NCBI RefSeq assembly: GCF_042654365.1
Contig: NZ_JBHSGG010000011.1
Span: 1-64,000 of the forward strand
DNA length: 64,000 nt
From: Coralloluteibacterium thermophilum
GTDB taxonomy: Bacteria > Pseudomonadota > Gammaproteobacteria > Xanthomonadales > Xanthomonadaceae
Reading direction: 5' to 3'
Positions 26,361 through 34,436 of the stretch are shown in pieces. Positions within the stretch are counted from its first letter, which is position 1. Each line of letters begins with the position of its first letter. Made by a program: the position numbers and the translations under genes. The notes beneath the pieces are model-generated. The model searched no databases. It was not told the origin of the DNA and saw only the letters and a program-made list of their open reading frames with translations.

Positions 26361-28944
26361 CCTCGCGCGTGCCGACGGGCAGCTGAGCTTCCTCGTCCAG
26401 CACGGGCGACGTCGAAGGCTCCGGGCCGGTGCCATCTCCCGACGGGATGGCATCGCCGTGCGCGGCGTTCTGCCAAAGAAGCACGTTCTCGACCCTGAAC
26501 ACGCCTTCGCCGCCCCAGTCGTACCAGGCACGGGCGGGATCGCGAGCCAGGGCAGCAAGCTCGGCGGACGCCGCCGCGGCGTCGCCTTCTGCCCGCAGCA
26601 GTTCGGCGCGCTCCGCGCGAAGCACCGGCGTGCTCCGCGTCCTCGTCGACGCGAGAGCCTCGGACGCCGCGACCAGATCACCGCGGGCACGCGCCGCCGA
26701 CGCCTCGACGACCGCGCGCAGATCCCTGAGGAACGCCAGGGCGTCGACGATCCCGGGCTCTGCCTCCCCCATCAGCTCGGCCGCCAGGCCGTGCTCCCCC
26801 ACGCTCGCCGCGGCATAGGCCGCGTAGACGCGATGCGTCGTGCCTTCGTAGGTCTCTGCGCCCATCACACGCGCAAGCTGCTGCATTCTGCGCCACGCGG
26901 GCTCATCCGAAGGCGTCGAGCCGCGCTGACGCTCCGTAGCGTGCAGGGTCATCAGCAGCAGCATGGCGGTACGCCGTGCGGTCTCCGTGGAGGCGTGGGC
27001 CGAGGCTGAAAGCAGCATCGCGACGCGCTCGCGCAGTGCACGTGCCTCATCGGCGGCGCCGGCGCTGAGCTGCACGGCATACAGGGTCGAGAGATGCTCC
27101 GCCTCCTTGTACTCGCCCGCCGGTGCGCTCTTCTCGAGCAGCGCGACCGCTGCCTCGTGCTCGCCGAGAAGCGCCTGTAGCGCGGCGGGATAATGCTCGA
27201 AGCCCCGCAGCCCATGAGCCGCCGCGCGCTGGAATGGCTCTGCGGCCGCCTCCGGCCCCTCCAGGATCGCCGTGGCAAGTCCTTCCAGATAGAGCCCGAA
27301 GGCCACGCCACGCTGCCCGAGGGCTGCTGTCCGGCGGCCGAACTCGCGGACGTCTTCATAGCGCCCCTGCACATGGGCGTACAGCGCCGCATTGAGCGCC
27401 GCCGCCTCGAAGTCCGGATAGAGCTCTGCCAGCCCCTTCCACCGCTCGGCGAAGCCCGCCTCGTGCCGGATTGTGCCAACGTGGGCCTCCGCGTACAGCC
27501 GCTCGCGCTGCGACAGGCGGCCTTCGTGACGCAGTGCGTCCGCGTACCACTCGGCCGCCTGCCCGACTTCGCCACGAAGCTGCAGCAGGCGCGCCAGCCC
27601 GATCTTCGCCATCGCGAAGTCCGGATCCAGCGTCAAGGCCTGACGGAAGTGCACATCCGCCTCCTCGACCAGACCCCGCCCGGCGGCCTTCTGCGCGAGG
27701 GAGTACGCGCGCAAGGCTTCCAGGTTGCCGGTCGTGATCTGCTCCAGGCGCATGAGGCGCTCGGCTGCGGCCCCCGGCTCGCCCAGATAGGCACGAAGCG
27801 CATCGGCGCTGCCTCCGAGCGCGGCAACGAGCGCATCCGCGCCATCGCCCCTGCGCACTTCGGTGTGCACCACCGCGCCCGTCTGCGGATGCACGACCTG
27901 CAGACTCATCTCGAGCCGCCCGCCCACTTCCGCCACCACCGGCAACACCACCGCCCTGGCCCCCTCGCGCTGCGCGATCTCCGCGGCGACGCTGCGGTCG
28001 AGCGCGGTGTCGGGCGGACGCTGCATCCGCTGCAACGCGTCGCGCACGCGCAGGTCGGGCAGGACGTTGACGTAGTTCGACTGCTCCAGACTGACGCGCA
28101 AGGCGGTCTGCAGGGCGTCCTCGAAACGCGGGTCGCCGGTCAGGTTCTGGACGTCGGCGAGCACCACCCAGTCGCGTTCGCGGAAGGCGATCGCGGGCGT
28201 GCTGTGGAGGGTCACGAACAGCACCGTCAACAGGACCGCGGCGGCCACGGCCTCCAGCGCGAAGGTCGCCGGCCGGCGCCAGAGCGGCACCTCGCGCCGC
28301 GCCTTGTCCTGCGAGGGAGGCACCCGCAGGGGCGCCAGCCCGGGTTCCCCGACCTCGTGCACCAGCATCGGCATGCGCGTGCCCTTGAAGCGGTAGCGGC
28401 CGTGGGTGCGCCAGGTCACCGCGGTCTCCAGTTCCGCGGCCGCGCGCTGCGCGAGGTTGAAGGCCATGCCCGACAGCAGGATCTGCCCGGGGAGCGCGAG
28501 CGTCATCAGACGTGCCGCGACGGGCTTGGCCAGCCCCTCCACCTCCACCGGCTTGCCGCCGGCGGCGACCACGTCCGCGCGGTTGCTCCAGACCACCATG
28601 TCGCCGACATGGATGCCGACCCGCGCGCGCAGGGGCAGCTCGGTGCCGGTCTGGAACTCGTGCAGGGCGCGCTGGTAGTCCAGCGCGAAGGCCACCGCCT
28701 GCACCGGGCGCTCGAACAGGGCGAGGTAGCCGTCGCTCTTGTCGATGACCTGGCCGCCGTGCCGGTCCAGGAGGTCGCGCGCCAGCTGGTCGTGCCGACG
28801 CAGCAGCGCCGCGCCGCGCAGGTCGCCGAGGCGCTCGATCAGCGCCGTGGAATCGACGAGGTCGCAGACCAGGACCACGCACAGCCGCGCGCTCGGCGCG
28901 TCCGCCTCCGGAGGCCGTTCCTCGATGACCGAGCCCGTGTCCAT
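26350..28944 (-). CDS. Putative peptide-modification system cyclase with TPR region
   Basis: An 864-residue protein: class III nucleotide cyclase domain (about 20-200), one membrane helix (about 227-247), a periplasmic FlgO/TolB-like segment (DVQNLTGDPRFEDALQTAL) and tetratricopeptide-like repeats to about 830. In the cyclase domain the metal aspartates are D28 (VCDLVDST) and D71 (KSDGY), and R145 is kept (VAARL). The transition-state Asn normally four residues before that Arg is Pro141. The build matches the family called putative peptide modification system cyclase (TIGR04510 type, from memory). It converges on the precursor with coding overlap. Nucleotide synthesis activity is doubtful until tested. 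Confidence 0.82.
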   Translation of the reverse strand: MDTGSVIEERPPEADAPSARLCVVLVCDLVDSTALIERLGDLRGAALLRRHDQLARDLLDRHGGQVIDKSDGYLALFERPVQAVAFALDYQRALHEFQTGTELPLRARVGIHVGDMVVWSNRADVVAAGGKPVEVEGLAKPVAARLMTLALPGQILLSGMAFNLAQRAAAELETAVTWRTHGRYRFKGTRMPMLVHEVGEPGLAPLRVPPSQDKARREVPLWRRPATFALEAVAAAVLLTVLFVTLHSTPAIAFRERDWVVLADVQNLTGDPRFEDALQTALRVSLEQSNYVNVLPDLRVRDALQRMQRPPDTALDRSVAAEIAQREGARAVVLPVVAEVGGRLEMSLQVVHPQTGAVVHTEVRRGDGADALVAALGGSADALRAYLGEPGAAAERLMRLEQITTGNLEALRAYSLAQKAAGRGLVEEADVHFRQALTLDPDFAMAKIGLARLLQLRGEVGQAAEWYADALRHEGRLSQRERLYAEAHVGTIRHEAGFAERWKGLAELYPDFEAAALNAALYAHVQGRYEDVREFGRRTAALGQRGVAFGLYLEGLATAILEGPEAAAEPFQRAAAHGLRGFEHYPAALQALLGEHEAAVALLEKSAPAGEYKEAEHLSTLYAVQLSAGAADEARALRERVAMLLSASAHASTETARRTAMLLLMTLHATERQRGSTPSDEPAWRRMQQLARVMGAETYEGTTHRVYAAYAAASVGEHGLAAELMGEAEPGIVDALAFLRDLRAVVEASAARARGDLVAASEALASTRTRSTPVLRAERAELLRAEGDAAAASAELAALARDPARAWYDWGGEGVFRVENVLLWQNAAHGDAIPSGDGTGPEPSTSPVLDEEAQLPVGTREVSI

Positions 28945-29011
28945 CGCCCCCTGCCCATCCTGGTTCCGTTCGCGCCGTCGCCCGGCGCAGGCACCGCACC
29001 CGCGTCCCGCG

Positions 29012-30022
29012 TCAGCCCAGGCGCCAGCCGCCGCCCGGGGCGCGCATGCCCTTCGCCCGCAGCAGCACCGCGTCGGCCTCGCTGTACCAGCCCGACCAGC
29101 CGGTGTCGTTCCGGCAGAACACCGCGCCGACGCTCACCGTCAGCCGCATGTCGCCCAGCGCCGGCAGGCGCAGGTTGCGTACCGCGGCGCACAGGCCGAT
29201 CGCCCGGTTGGCGAGATCGCCCTCGTCGGCGACCGCCAGCACCAGCGCGAACTCGTCGCCGCCCAGGCGGCACGGCAGGTCGAAGGGACCGGCCTGGGCG
29301 CGCACCGCCTCGGCCACGGCGCGCAGCGCGCTGTCGCCCGCCAGGTGGCCGCGGCGATCGTTGATCGCCTTGAAGTTGTCGATGTCGATCAGCAGCAGGG
29401 CGCGCCGCAGGTCGGGCAGCTGCTGGTCCGCGATCTCGTCGAGGAAGGCGTACAGGCCGCGCCGGTTGGCCAACCCGGTCAGCTCGTCGCTGCGCACCAT
29501 CTGCTGCGCGAGGGTCAGCTCGCTGCGGGTCTGGCGGAGCGCGTCGAGGGCGCGCATCAGGTCCTCGTTGCGGCGGCGCAGGCCGTGCAGGAGCTGGTTC
29601 TCGCCGGCGACGAGGTAGGAGAAGCTGGCGCGCATGAACTGCGCGACGCGCACCGGCTCGCGGGCCAGCAGGGCGTCGAAGGCGGCCGCGTCGATCTCGC
29701 GCAGGCGGCAGTCGGTCTCGGCGATGACGGTCGCGGTGCGGTAGTGGTCGCCGAGGAAGACGGCGAGTTCGCCGAAGTACTGCCCCGGCTCCAGGAGCTT
29801 GTCCGCGAAGTCGTCGCCGAAGCAGAGCCGGACCTCGCCCGCGGCCACGATGAACATGCTGCGCCCGTGCTCGCCGCGGCGGAACACCACGTCCCCCGCG
29901 AGGAAGGCGACTTCCGTCCCGGCGCCCCCGAACAGCGCGCGCTCGTCGTGCTCCAGCACCCGCGGACGCGCCAGCCGCGCCGCCTGTTCGGCCGTATCGA
30001 CGATGGATGCGTCCTCGGACAC
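29012..30022 (-). CDS. Diguanylate cyclase with cyclic-nucleotide-binding domain
   Basis: A 336-residue protein from the GTG at 30022; an ATG at 30103 would add 27 low-complexity residues. Residues about 25-140 form a cNMP-binding (Crp-like) domain with GEVRLCFGDDF and PGQYFGELAVFLGD. A short coiled coil leads to a GGDEF domain with DELTGLANRRGL and the active motif RLGGDEFALV. It should make c-di-GMP. The inhibitory RxxD site before GGDEF reads GPFD, so the Arg is missing and product inhibition may be weak. It lies between isocitrate lyase and the RiPP cyclase, all leftward. Confidence 0.85.
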   Translation of the reverse strand: MSEDASIVDTAEQAARLARPRVLEHDERALFGGAGTEVAFLAGDVVFRRGEHGRSMFIVAAGEVRLCFGDDFADKLLEPGQYFGELAVFLGDHYRTATVIAETDCRLREIDAAAFDALLAREPVRVAQFMRASFSYLVAGENQLLHGLRRRNEDLMRALDALRQTRSELTLAQQMVRSDELTGLANRRGLYAFLDEIADQQLPDLRRALLLIDIDNFKAINDRRGHLAGDSALRAVAEAVRAQAGPFDLPCRLGGDEFALVLAVADEGDLANRAIGLCAAVRNLRLPALGDMRLTVSVGAVFCRNDTGWSGWYSEADAVLLRAKGMRAPGGGWRLG

Positions 30023-30121
30023 CGCGCACTGCCCCCGGGCGTAGGTGCGCGGAGTGTACGACGAACCGGCGGCAGCGCCCGACCTTCCGTCTCCGGACGC
30101 CACCGCCCGCGGGCGAGGGGC

Positions 30122-31408
30122 TCAGGCCGCGCTGGAATGGAACTGTTCCTCCTCGGTGGAACCGGTCAGGGCGGTCGTCGAGGACTGGCCCTGCTGGATC
30201 GTCTGGGTGACGGCGTCGAAGTAGCCGGTGCCGACCTCGCGCTGGTGCTTGACCGCGGTGAAGCCGCGTTCGGCGGCGGCGAACTCCGCTTCCTGCAGCT
30301 CGACGAAGGCCTTCATCTGCTCGCGGGCGTAGCCGTGGGCGAGGTGGAACATGGAGTAGTTGAGCGCGTGGAAGCCGGCCAGGGTGATGAACTGGAACCG
30401 GTAGCCGTAGCTCGCGATCTCGCGCTGGAACCTGGCGATGGTGGCGTCATCGAGGTTCTTCTTCCAGTTGAAGCTGGGCGAGCAGTTGTAGGCCAGCATC
30501 TTGCCGGGGAACTTCGCGTGGATGGCCTCGGCGAACTTCCGCGCGAACTCCAGGTCCGGCTTGCCCGTCTCGCACCACACCAGGTCGGCGTAGGGCGCGT
30601 AGGCGAGGCCGCGGCTGATGGCCTGGTCCAGGCCTTTGCGGGTCTTGTAGAAGCCCTCCACCGTGCGCTCGCCGGTGCAGAAGGGCCTGTCGTTCTCGTC
30701 GATGTCGGACGTGAGCAGGTCGGCGGCCTCGGCGTCGGTGCGGGCGATCAGCAGGGTCGGCACGCCCATGACGTCCGCGGCGAGGCGCGCGGCATTGAGC
30801 TTCTCCACGGCCTCGCGGGTCGGCACCAGCACCTTGCCGCCCATGTGGCCGCACTTCTTCACCGAGGCGAGCTGGTCCTCGAAGTGCACGCCGGCGGCGC
30901 CGGCCTCGATCATCGCCTTCATCAGCTCGAACGCGTTGAGCACGCCGCCGAAACCGGCCTCGGCGTCGGCGACGATGGGCTGCAGGAAGTCCACCTCGTC
31001 CTTGCCCTCGGCGTGCTGCAGCTGGTCGGCGCGCAGCAGGGTGTTGTTGATGCGCCTGACCACGGCCGGCACCGAATCGGCCGGGTACAGCGACTGGTCC
31101 GGGTACATCTGCCCGGCCAGGTTCGCGTCGGCCGCCACCTGCCAGCCCGACAGGTAGATCGCCTTGAGCCCCGCCTTGACCTGCTGCATCGCCTGGTTGC
31201 CGGTCAGGGCGCCGAGCGCGTTGACGAAGTCCTCGGTGTGCAGGTGCTTCCAGAGCTTCTCGGCGCCGAGGCGGGCCAGCGAGTGCTCGACGTGCACCGT
31301 CCCGCGCAGGCGGACGACGTCGGCGGCGGTGTAGTTGCGGCGGATCCCGGCCCAGCGCGGGTCCTCGTTCCAGGCCTTCTCCAGCTGCTCGGCGGTCTGC
31401 AGGGTCAT
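30122..31408 (-). CDS. aceA: Isocitrate lyase
   Basis: Splits isocitrate into succinate and glyoxylate, the first glyoxylate-shunt step. It has 428 residues, like E. coli AceA. The signature KKCGHMGGKVLVPT carries the catalytic Cys, and LIARTDAEAADL and AYNCSPSFNWKK are conserved. A good ribosome site (AGAGGAGA) precedes the ATG at 31408. It is divergent from a LysR regulator. The malate synthase gene that usually accompanies it is not in this window. Confidence 0.97.
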   Translation of the reverse strand: MTLQTAEQLEKAWNEDPRWAGIRRNYTAADVVRLRGTVHVEHSLARLGAEKLWKHLHTEDFVNALGALTGNQAMQQVKAGLKAIYLSGWQVAADANLAGQMYPDQSLYPADSVPAVVRRINNTLLRADQLQHAEGKDEVDFLQPIVADAEAGFGGVLNAFELMKAMIEAGAAGVHFEDQLASVKKCGHMGGKVLVPTREAVEKLNAARLAADVMGVPTLLIARTDAEAADLLTSDIDENDRPFCTGERTVEGFYKTRKGLDQAISRGLAYAPYADLVWCETGKPDLEFARKFAEAIHAKFPGKMLAYNCSPSFNWKKNLDDATIARFQREIASYGYRFQFITLAGFHALNYSMFHLAHGYAREQMKAFVELQEAEFAAAERGFTAVKHQREVGTGYFDAVTQTIQQGQSSTTALTGSTEEEQFHSSAA

Positions 31409-31478
31409 GGTGCTCTCCTCTTTGGAATGGCAACGCAGCGAGCCTCGCGCCGGCGCCACGCGCTTACAAAGCAAATGT

Positions 31479-31493
31479 ATGAATGGATTTCAT
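31479..31493. promoter_or_regulatory. LysR-type T-N11-A operator candidate
   Basis: ATGAATGGATTTCAT has 5-bp inverted arms (ATGAA/TTCAT) around a 5-base centre and contains T-N11-A, the LysR-family consensus. It lies between aceA and the divergent LysR gene and overlaps the -35 position of the promoter at 31504-31509, which suits autoregulation and aceA control. Confidence 0.55.
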
Positions 31494-31503
31494 CAGCAGG
31501 GCT

Positions 31504-31509
31504 TATAGT
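31504..31509 (+). promoter_or_regulatory. -10 element of the LysR gene
   Basis: TATAGT lies 32 bases before the ATG of the regulator. No good -35 is present; the corresponding position falls inside the T-N11-A site. Confidence 0.4.
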
Positions 31510-31541
31510 CCTTTTCCATCATCGGCTTGGCGCCGCGCCGG

Positions 31542-32495
31542 ATGAACGATTCACGCCACTACTACAAGTCCGACCGCCTGAAACCGCTGCGTGCGTTCTG
31601 TCAGGTGGCGCGTCTGGGCTCCGTGAGCCGGGCGGCGGACGCGCTCTTCCTGAGCCAACCGGCGGTGAGCCTGCAGCTGCGGGCGCTGGAGCGGCGCTAC
31701 CGGGTCCCGCTGTTCGCGCGCAGCGGCCGGCGCCTGAACCTCACCGCCGAGGGCCAGCTCCTGTACGAGCTGGCGCGGCCCCTGGTGGACGGGCTCGACG
31801 GACTGGAGGAGACCTTCCGCTCGCGGCTGCGCGACATGAGCGCGGGCAGCCTGGACATCGCCTGCGGCAACTCCACCCTGCTCTACCTGATGCCGCCGCT
31901 GGTGGCCGCCTTCCGCGCCGCCCGCCCGGACGTGGCGCTGCGCCTGCACACCGTCACCGGCCCCGAGGCGCTGGCGATGCTGCGCGAGGACGCCGTGGAC
32001 ATCGCGGTCGGCGCGGTGCCCGACGTGCCCGGCGACATCGCCTACGCCCCGGTGCACAGCTACGAGGCGGTGCTCATCGCGCCGCTCGGTCATCCGCTGG
32101 CGGAGCGCCCGCGTCTCCGGCTCGAGGACTTCTCGCCCCATCCCCTGATCCTCCCGCACCAGCACCTGACCACGCCGCGCCTGGTGGAGGACGTGTTCCG
32201 GCGCGCGCGCGTGCCCTACACCGTCGGCATGGAGGTGGGCGGCGGCTGGGAGGTCATCAAGCAGTACGTGGCGATGGGCCAGGGCATCAGCATCGTCAGC
32301 GCCATCTGCATCGGCGAGGCCGACGCCGCACGGCTCGCGGTGCGCCCGCTGGGCGAGCACTTCCCCGCGCGCAGCTACGGTGTTGCGATGCGCAAGGGCC
32401 GCTACCTGAGCCCGGCGGCGCGAGCCTTCCTCGACATCGTCAAGCCGGGACTGTTCACCCGCGCCTACGACGAACCCGGCGATTCGGAGCGCTGA
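31542..32495 (+). CDS. LysR-type regulator of the glyoxylate shunt
   Basis: A 317-residue LysR-family regulator. The winged helix-turn-helix (about 12-70) reads LRAFCQVARLGSVSRAADAL and SQPAVSLQLRALERR. The periplasmic-binding-protein-like effector domain (about 95-300) ends with a CysB/CbbR-like pattern. The divergent layout with aceA and the shared operator suggest it controls aceA and itself; the effector is unknown. The ATG at 31542 is used; an in-frame ATG five codons upstream is possible. Confidence 0.88.
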   Translation: MNDSRHYYKSDRLKPLRAFCQVARLGSVSRAADALFLSQPAVSLQLRALERRYRVPLFARSGRRLNLTAEGQLLYELARPLVDGLDGLEETFRSRLRDMSAGSLDIACGNSTLLYLMPPLVAAFRAARPDVALRLHTVTGPEALAMLREDAVDIAVGAVPDVPGDIAYAPVHSYEAVLIAPLGHPLAERPRLRLEDFSPHPLILPHQHLTTPRLVEDVFRRARVPYTVGMEVGGGWEVIKQYVAMGQGISIVSAICIGEADAARLAVRPLGEHFPARSYGVAMRKGRYLSPAARAFLDIVKPGLFTRAYDEPGDSER

Positions 32496-32615
32496 GCGGC
32501 CTCCGCAGGAGAGGCGTCAGCCGGGGACGCAGCGCCCCGTGCCGCGGGCGGTCGCGGCCGAAGCCGTTCCGGCGGGCACCCGGCCGCGAGAACGCCCCGA
32601 CGGCGCCGCCCGCCC

Positions 32616-33212
32616 CTAGACCGTGCCGCGGCGCTTGCCCATCCAGGGCACGTAGAAGGCGCGGATGCGCGCCATGTCCGCCGCCGGATCGTCGCTGGTG
32701 TGCACCACGGGCCCGAAGCCCATGGTGCGCGCGGGATAGTGGAAGTAGGCGCAGACGATGGGCACGCCGGAGGCGTGCGCGATGTGCCAGAAGCCGGACT
32801 TCCACTTCTCCACGCGGCTGCGCGTGCCCTCCGGCGTCAGGCCGAACCACATGCTGTCGGCCGCGCGCAGCCGGGAGGCGACCTGGTGCACCAGCGAGCC
32901 CGCCGCGCGCCGGTCCACCGGCAGGAAGCCCATGCGCCGGAGCAGGCCGCCCACCGGCCAGAAGAACAGTTCCCGCTTGGCGACGAAGGTGATGCGCAGC
33001 CCCAGCGCCAGCTTGCCGAAGAAGCCGATCAGCCCGTCCCAGTTCGAGGAATGCGGCGCGACGATCACGACCGCCTTCGGGATGTCGGGAATCTCGCCCT
33101 CGAAGCGCCAGCCCATCAGCGCCAGCCCGCGCACGCCGACCCAGCGCCAGAAACGCGACCGGCTCTGCGGCACCTGCGGCGGCACCGGGATCATGTGCGG
33201 CTCGACCTTCAT
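32616..33212 (-). CDS. Lysophospholipid/1-acylglycerol-3-phosphate acyltransferase family protein
   Basis: A 198-residue PlsC-like acyltransferase. The catalytic HX4D motif is HSSNWD (about 54-59), and the substrate motif PEGTRSRVE lies near residue 128. It likely acylates a lysophospholipid or related acceptor at the inner membrane. It is shorter than PlsC (about 240), resembling the compact family often annotated simply as acyltransferase. The ATG overlaps the arfB stop (ATGA). It is the last gene of the ubiJ-ubiB-truC-arfB operon. Confidence 0.85.
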   Translation of the reverse strand: MKVEPHMIPVPPQVPQSRSRFWRWVGVRGLALMGWRFEGEIPDIPKAVVIVAPHSSNWDGLIGFFGKLALGLRITFVAKRELFFWPVGGLLRRMGFLPVDRRAAGSLVHQVASRLRAADSMWFGLTPEGTRSRVEKWKSGFWHIAHASGVPIVCAYFHYPARTMGFGPVVHTSDDPAADMARIRAFYVPWMGKRRGTV

Positions 33213-33634
33213 CCTTCACTGCTCCAGCTTGCGGTCCTGCCGCGCTTCACCTGGGCGCGGCCCTTCTTCTCGGCGAGGCGGCGCTCCTTCGCGCCGCGCG
33301 TCGGCCGGGTGGCGACGCGCACCTTGGGCACGTGCAGTCCGGTCTCGATGAATGCCGCCAGGCGCGCGCGGGCGTCCTCGCGGTTGCGCTCCTGCGTGCG
33401 GAAGCGCTGCGCGCTGACCACGAACACGCCCGCATCGGTCAGGCGGCGGTCGCGGCGGGCCAGCAGGCGCGCACGCACCGCCTCGGGCAGCGCCGCCGAC
33501 CCCGCGACGTCGAAGCGAAGCTCCACCGCGGTCGCGACCTTGTTGACGTTCTGGCCCCCCGGACCGCTCGCGCGCACGAAGCGCTCGACCAGTTCCTCGT
33601 CGGGGATGCGCAGGCGGTCGGCGACGACGAGCAT
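33209..33634 (-). CDS. arfB: Alternative ribosome-rescue factor B (peptidyl-tRNA hydrolase)
   Basis: A 141-residue ArfB/YaeJ protein that frees stalled ribosomes lacking a stop codon. The catalytic GGQ motif (ASGPGGQNVNKV) is at about residues 22-33. A basic C-terminal tail rich in Arg and Lys (KKGRAQVKRGR) enters the mRNA channel in known ArfB. The start MLVVADRLRIPDEEL at 33634 fits the family. Its stop overlaps the acyltransferase ATG. Confidence 0.93.
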   Translation of the reverse strand: MLVVADRLRIPDEELVERFVRASGPGGQNVNKVATAVELRFDVAGSAALPEAVRARLLARRDRRLTDAGVFVVSAQRFRTQERNREDARARLAAFIETGLHVPKVRVATRPTRGAKERRLAEKKGRAQVKRGRTASWSSEG

Positions 33635-33674
33635 GGTGGGCGTGCAGGGTCCTGCCGGGACGTGGCCGTGCATT

Positions 33675-34436
33675 CTAGGCACCTCCCGTGAACGCGGTGA
33701 CCTGCGGCGGCAGCGGCGGCGCCCAGCCGAGGCGCGCGAACAGGCGCATCCACTCGGCGTCGGGCGGTGCGACCACCTCGACCCGCTCGCCGCTCGACGG
33801 ATGGACGAAGCCCAGCGTCCAGGCGTGCAGCAGCATGCGGTGCACGCCCAGCTCCATGCGCGCGATGCGATTGCGGCGGCCGTCGCCATGGCTGCTGTCG
33901 CCGACGAGGTGGTGCATGGCGTGCTTGAGGTGGCGGCGGATCTGCCGCCAGCGGCCGGTCTCCGGCATGCAGGCCAGCAGGGCGAAGCGGCTGGTCTCGA
34001 AGCCGCCCGAAGGTACCGGCAGTTCCGCCGTCGCCAGCCGCACGAAGCGGGTGAGGGCCGGCTTCTTTTCCGGCTTGCCGGGGCCGCCGTCGAGCGGGTG
34101 GTCCACGGTGAAGCGCGCCTCCGGCCAGCCGCGGCAGACCGCGAGATAGGTCTTGTCGACGGTGCGCGACATGAAGGCGCGGCCCAGCTCGGCCGCGACC
34201 GCGCGGTCGAAGCCGACCAGCAGGCAGCCGCTGGTGGCCCGGTCGAGCCGGTGCGCGAGCACCACGTCGCGCCCGAACTGGCGGCGCAGGCGGTCGAGCG
34301 CGAAGTCGCTCTCGCCGCGCGCCATGGGACTGGCATGGGCCATCAGGCCGGCCGGCTTGTCGACCACGGCCAGGACCGCGTCCTCGTGGAGCACCGGCAG
34401 CGCCCAGGGCGCGTCCGGCTCGGCGACCTGCCGCAT
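33675..34436 (-). CDS. truC: tRNA pseudouridine(65) synthase TruC
   Basis: A 253-residue RluA-family pseudouridine synthase. The catalytic Asp is in HRLDRATSGCLLVG. The match to E. coli TruC extends through PETGRWRQIRRHLKHAMHHLVGD, HGDGRRNR, LLHAWTLGFVHP and the C-terminal WMRLFARLGW. It converts U65 of tRNA-Ile1 and tRNA-Asp. Its ATG shares a base with the ubiB stop (TGATG). Substrate assignment rests on the TruC-like tail. Confidence 0.88.
   Translation of the reverse strand: MRQVAEPDAPWALPVLHEDAVLAVVDKPAGLMAHASPMARGESDFALDRLRRQFGRDVVLAHRLDRATSGCLLVGFDRAVAAELGRAFMSRTVDKTYLAVCRGWPEARFTVDHPLDGGPGKPEKKPALTRFVRLATAELPVPSGGFETSRFALLACMPETGRWRQIRRHLKHAMHHLVGDSSHGDGRRNRIARMELGVHRMLLHAWTLGFVHPSSGERVEVVAPPDAEWMRLFARLGWAPPLPPQVTAFTGGA

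Noticed and set aside
26350..28944. Ordinary adenylate cyclase
   Set aside because: The catalytic Asn is replaced by Pro and the gene sits with a modified-peptide cassette, so a plain cAMP-synthesis call is not justified.
28739..32992. A 1417-codon open frame on the plus strand
   Set aside because: It runs antisense to the cyclase, diguanylate cyclase and isocitrate lyase genes and has low-complexity Arg/Ala/Gly composition.
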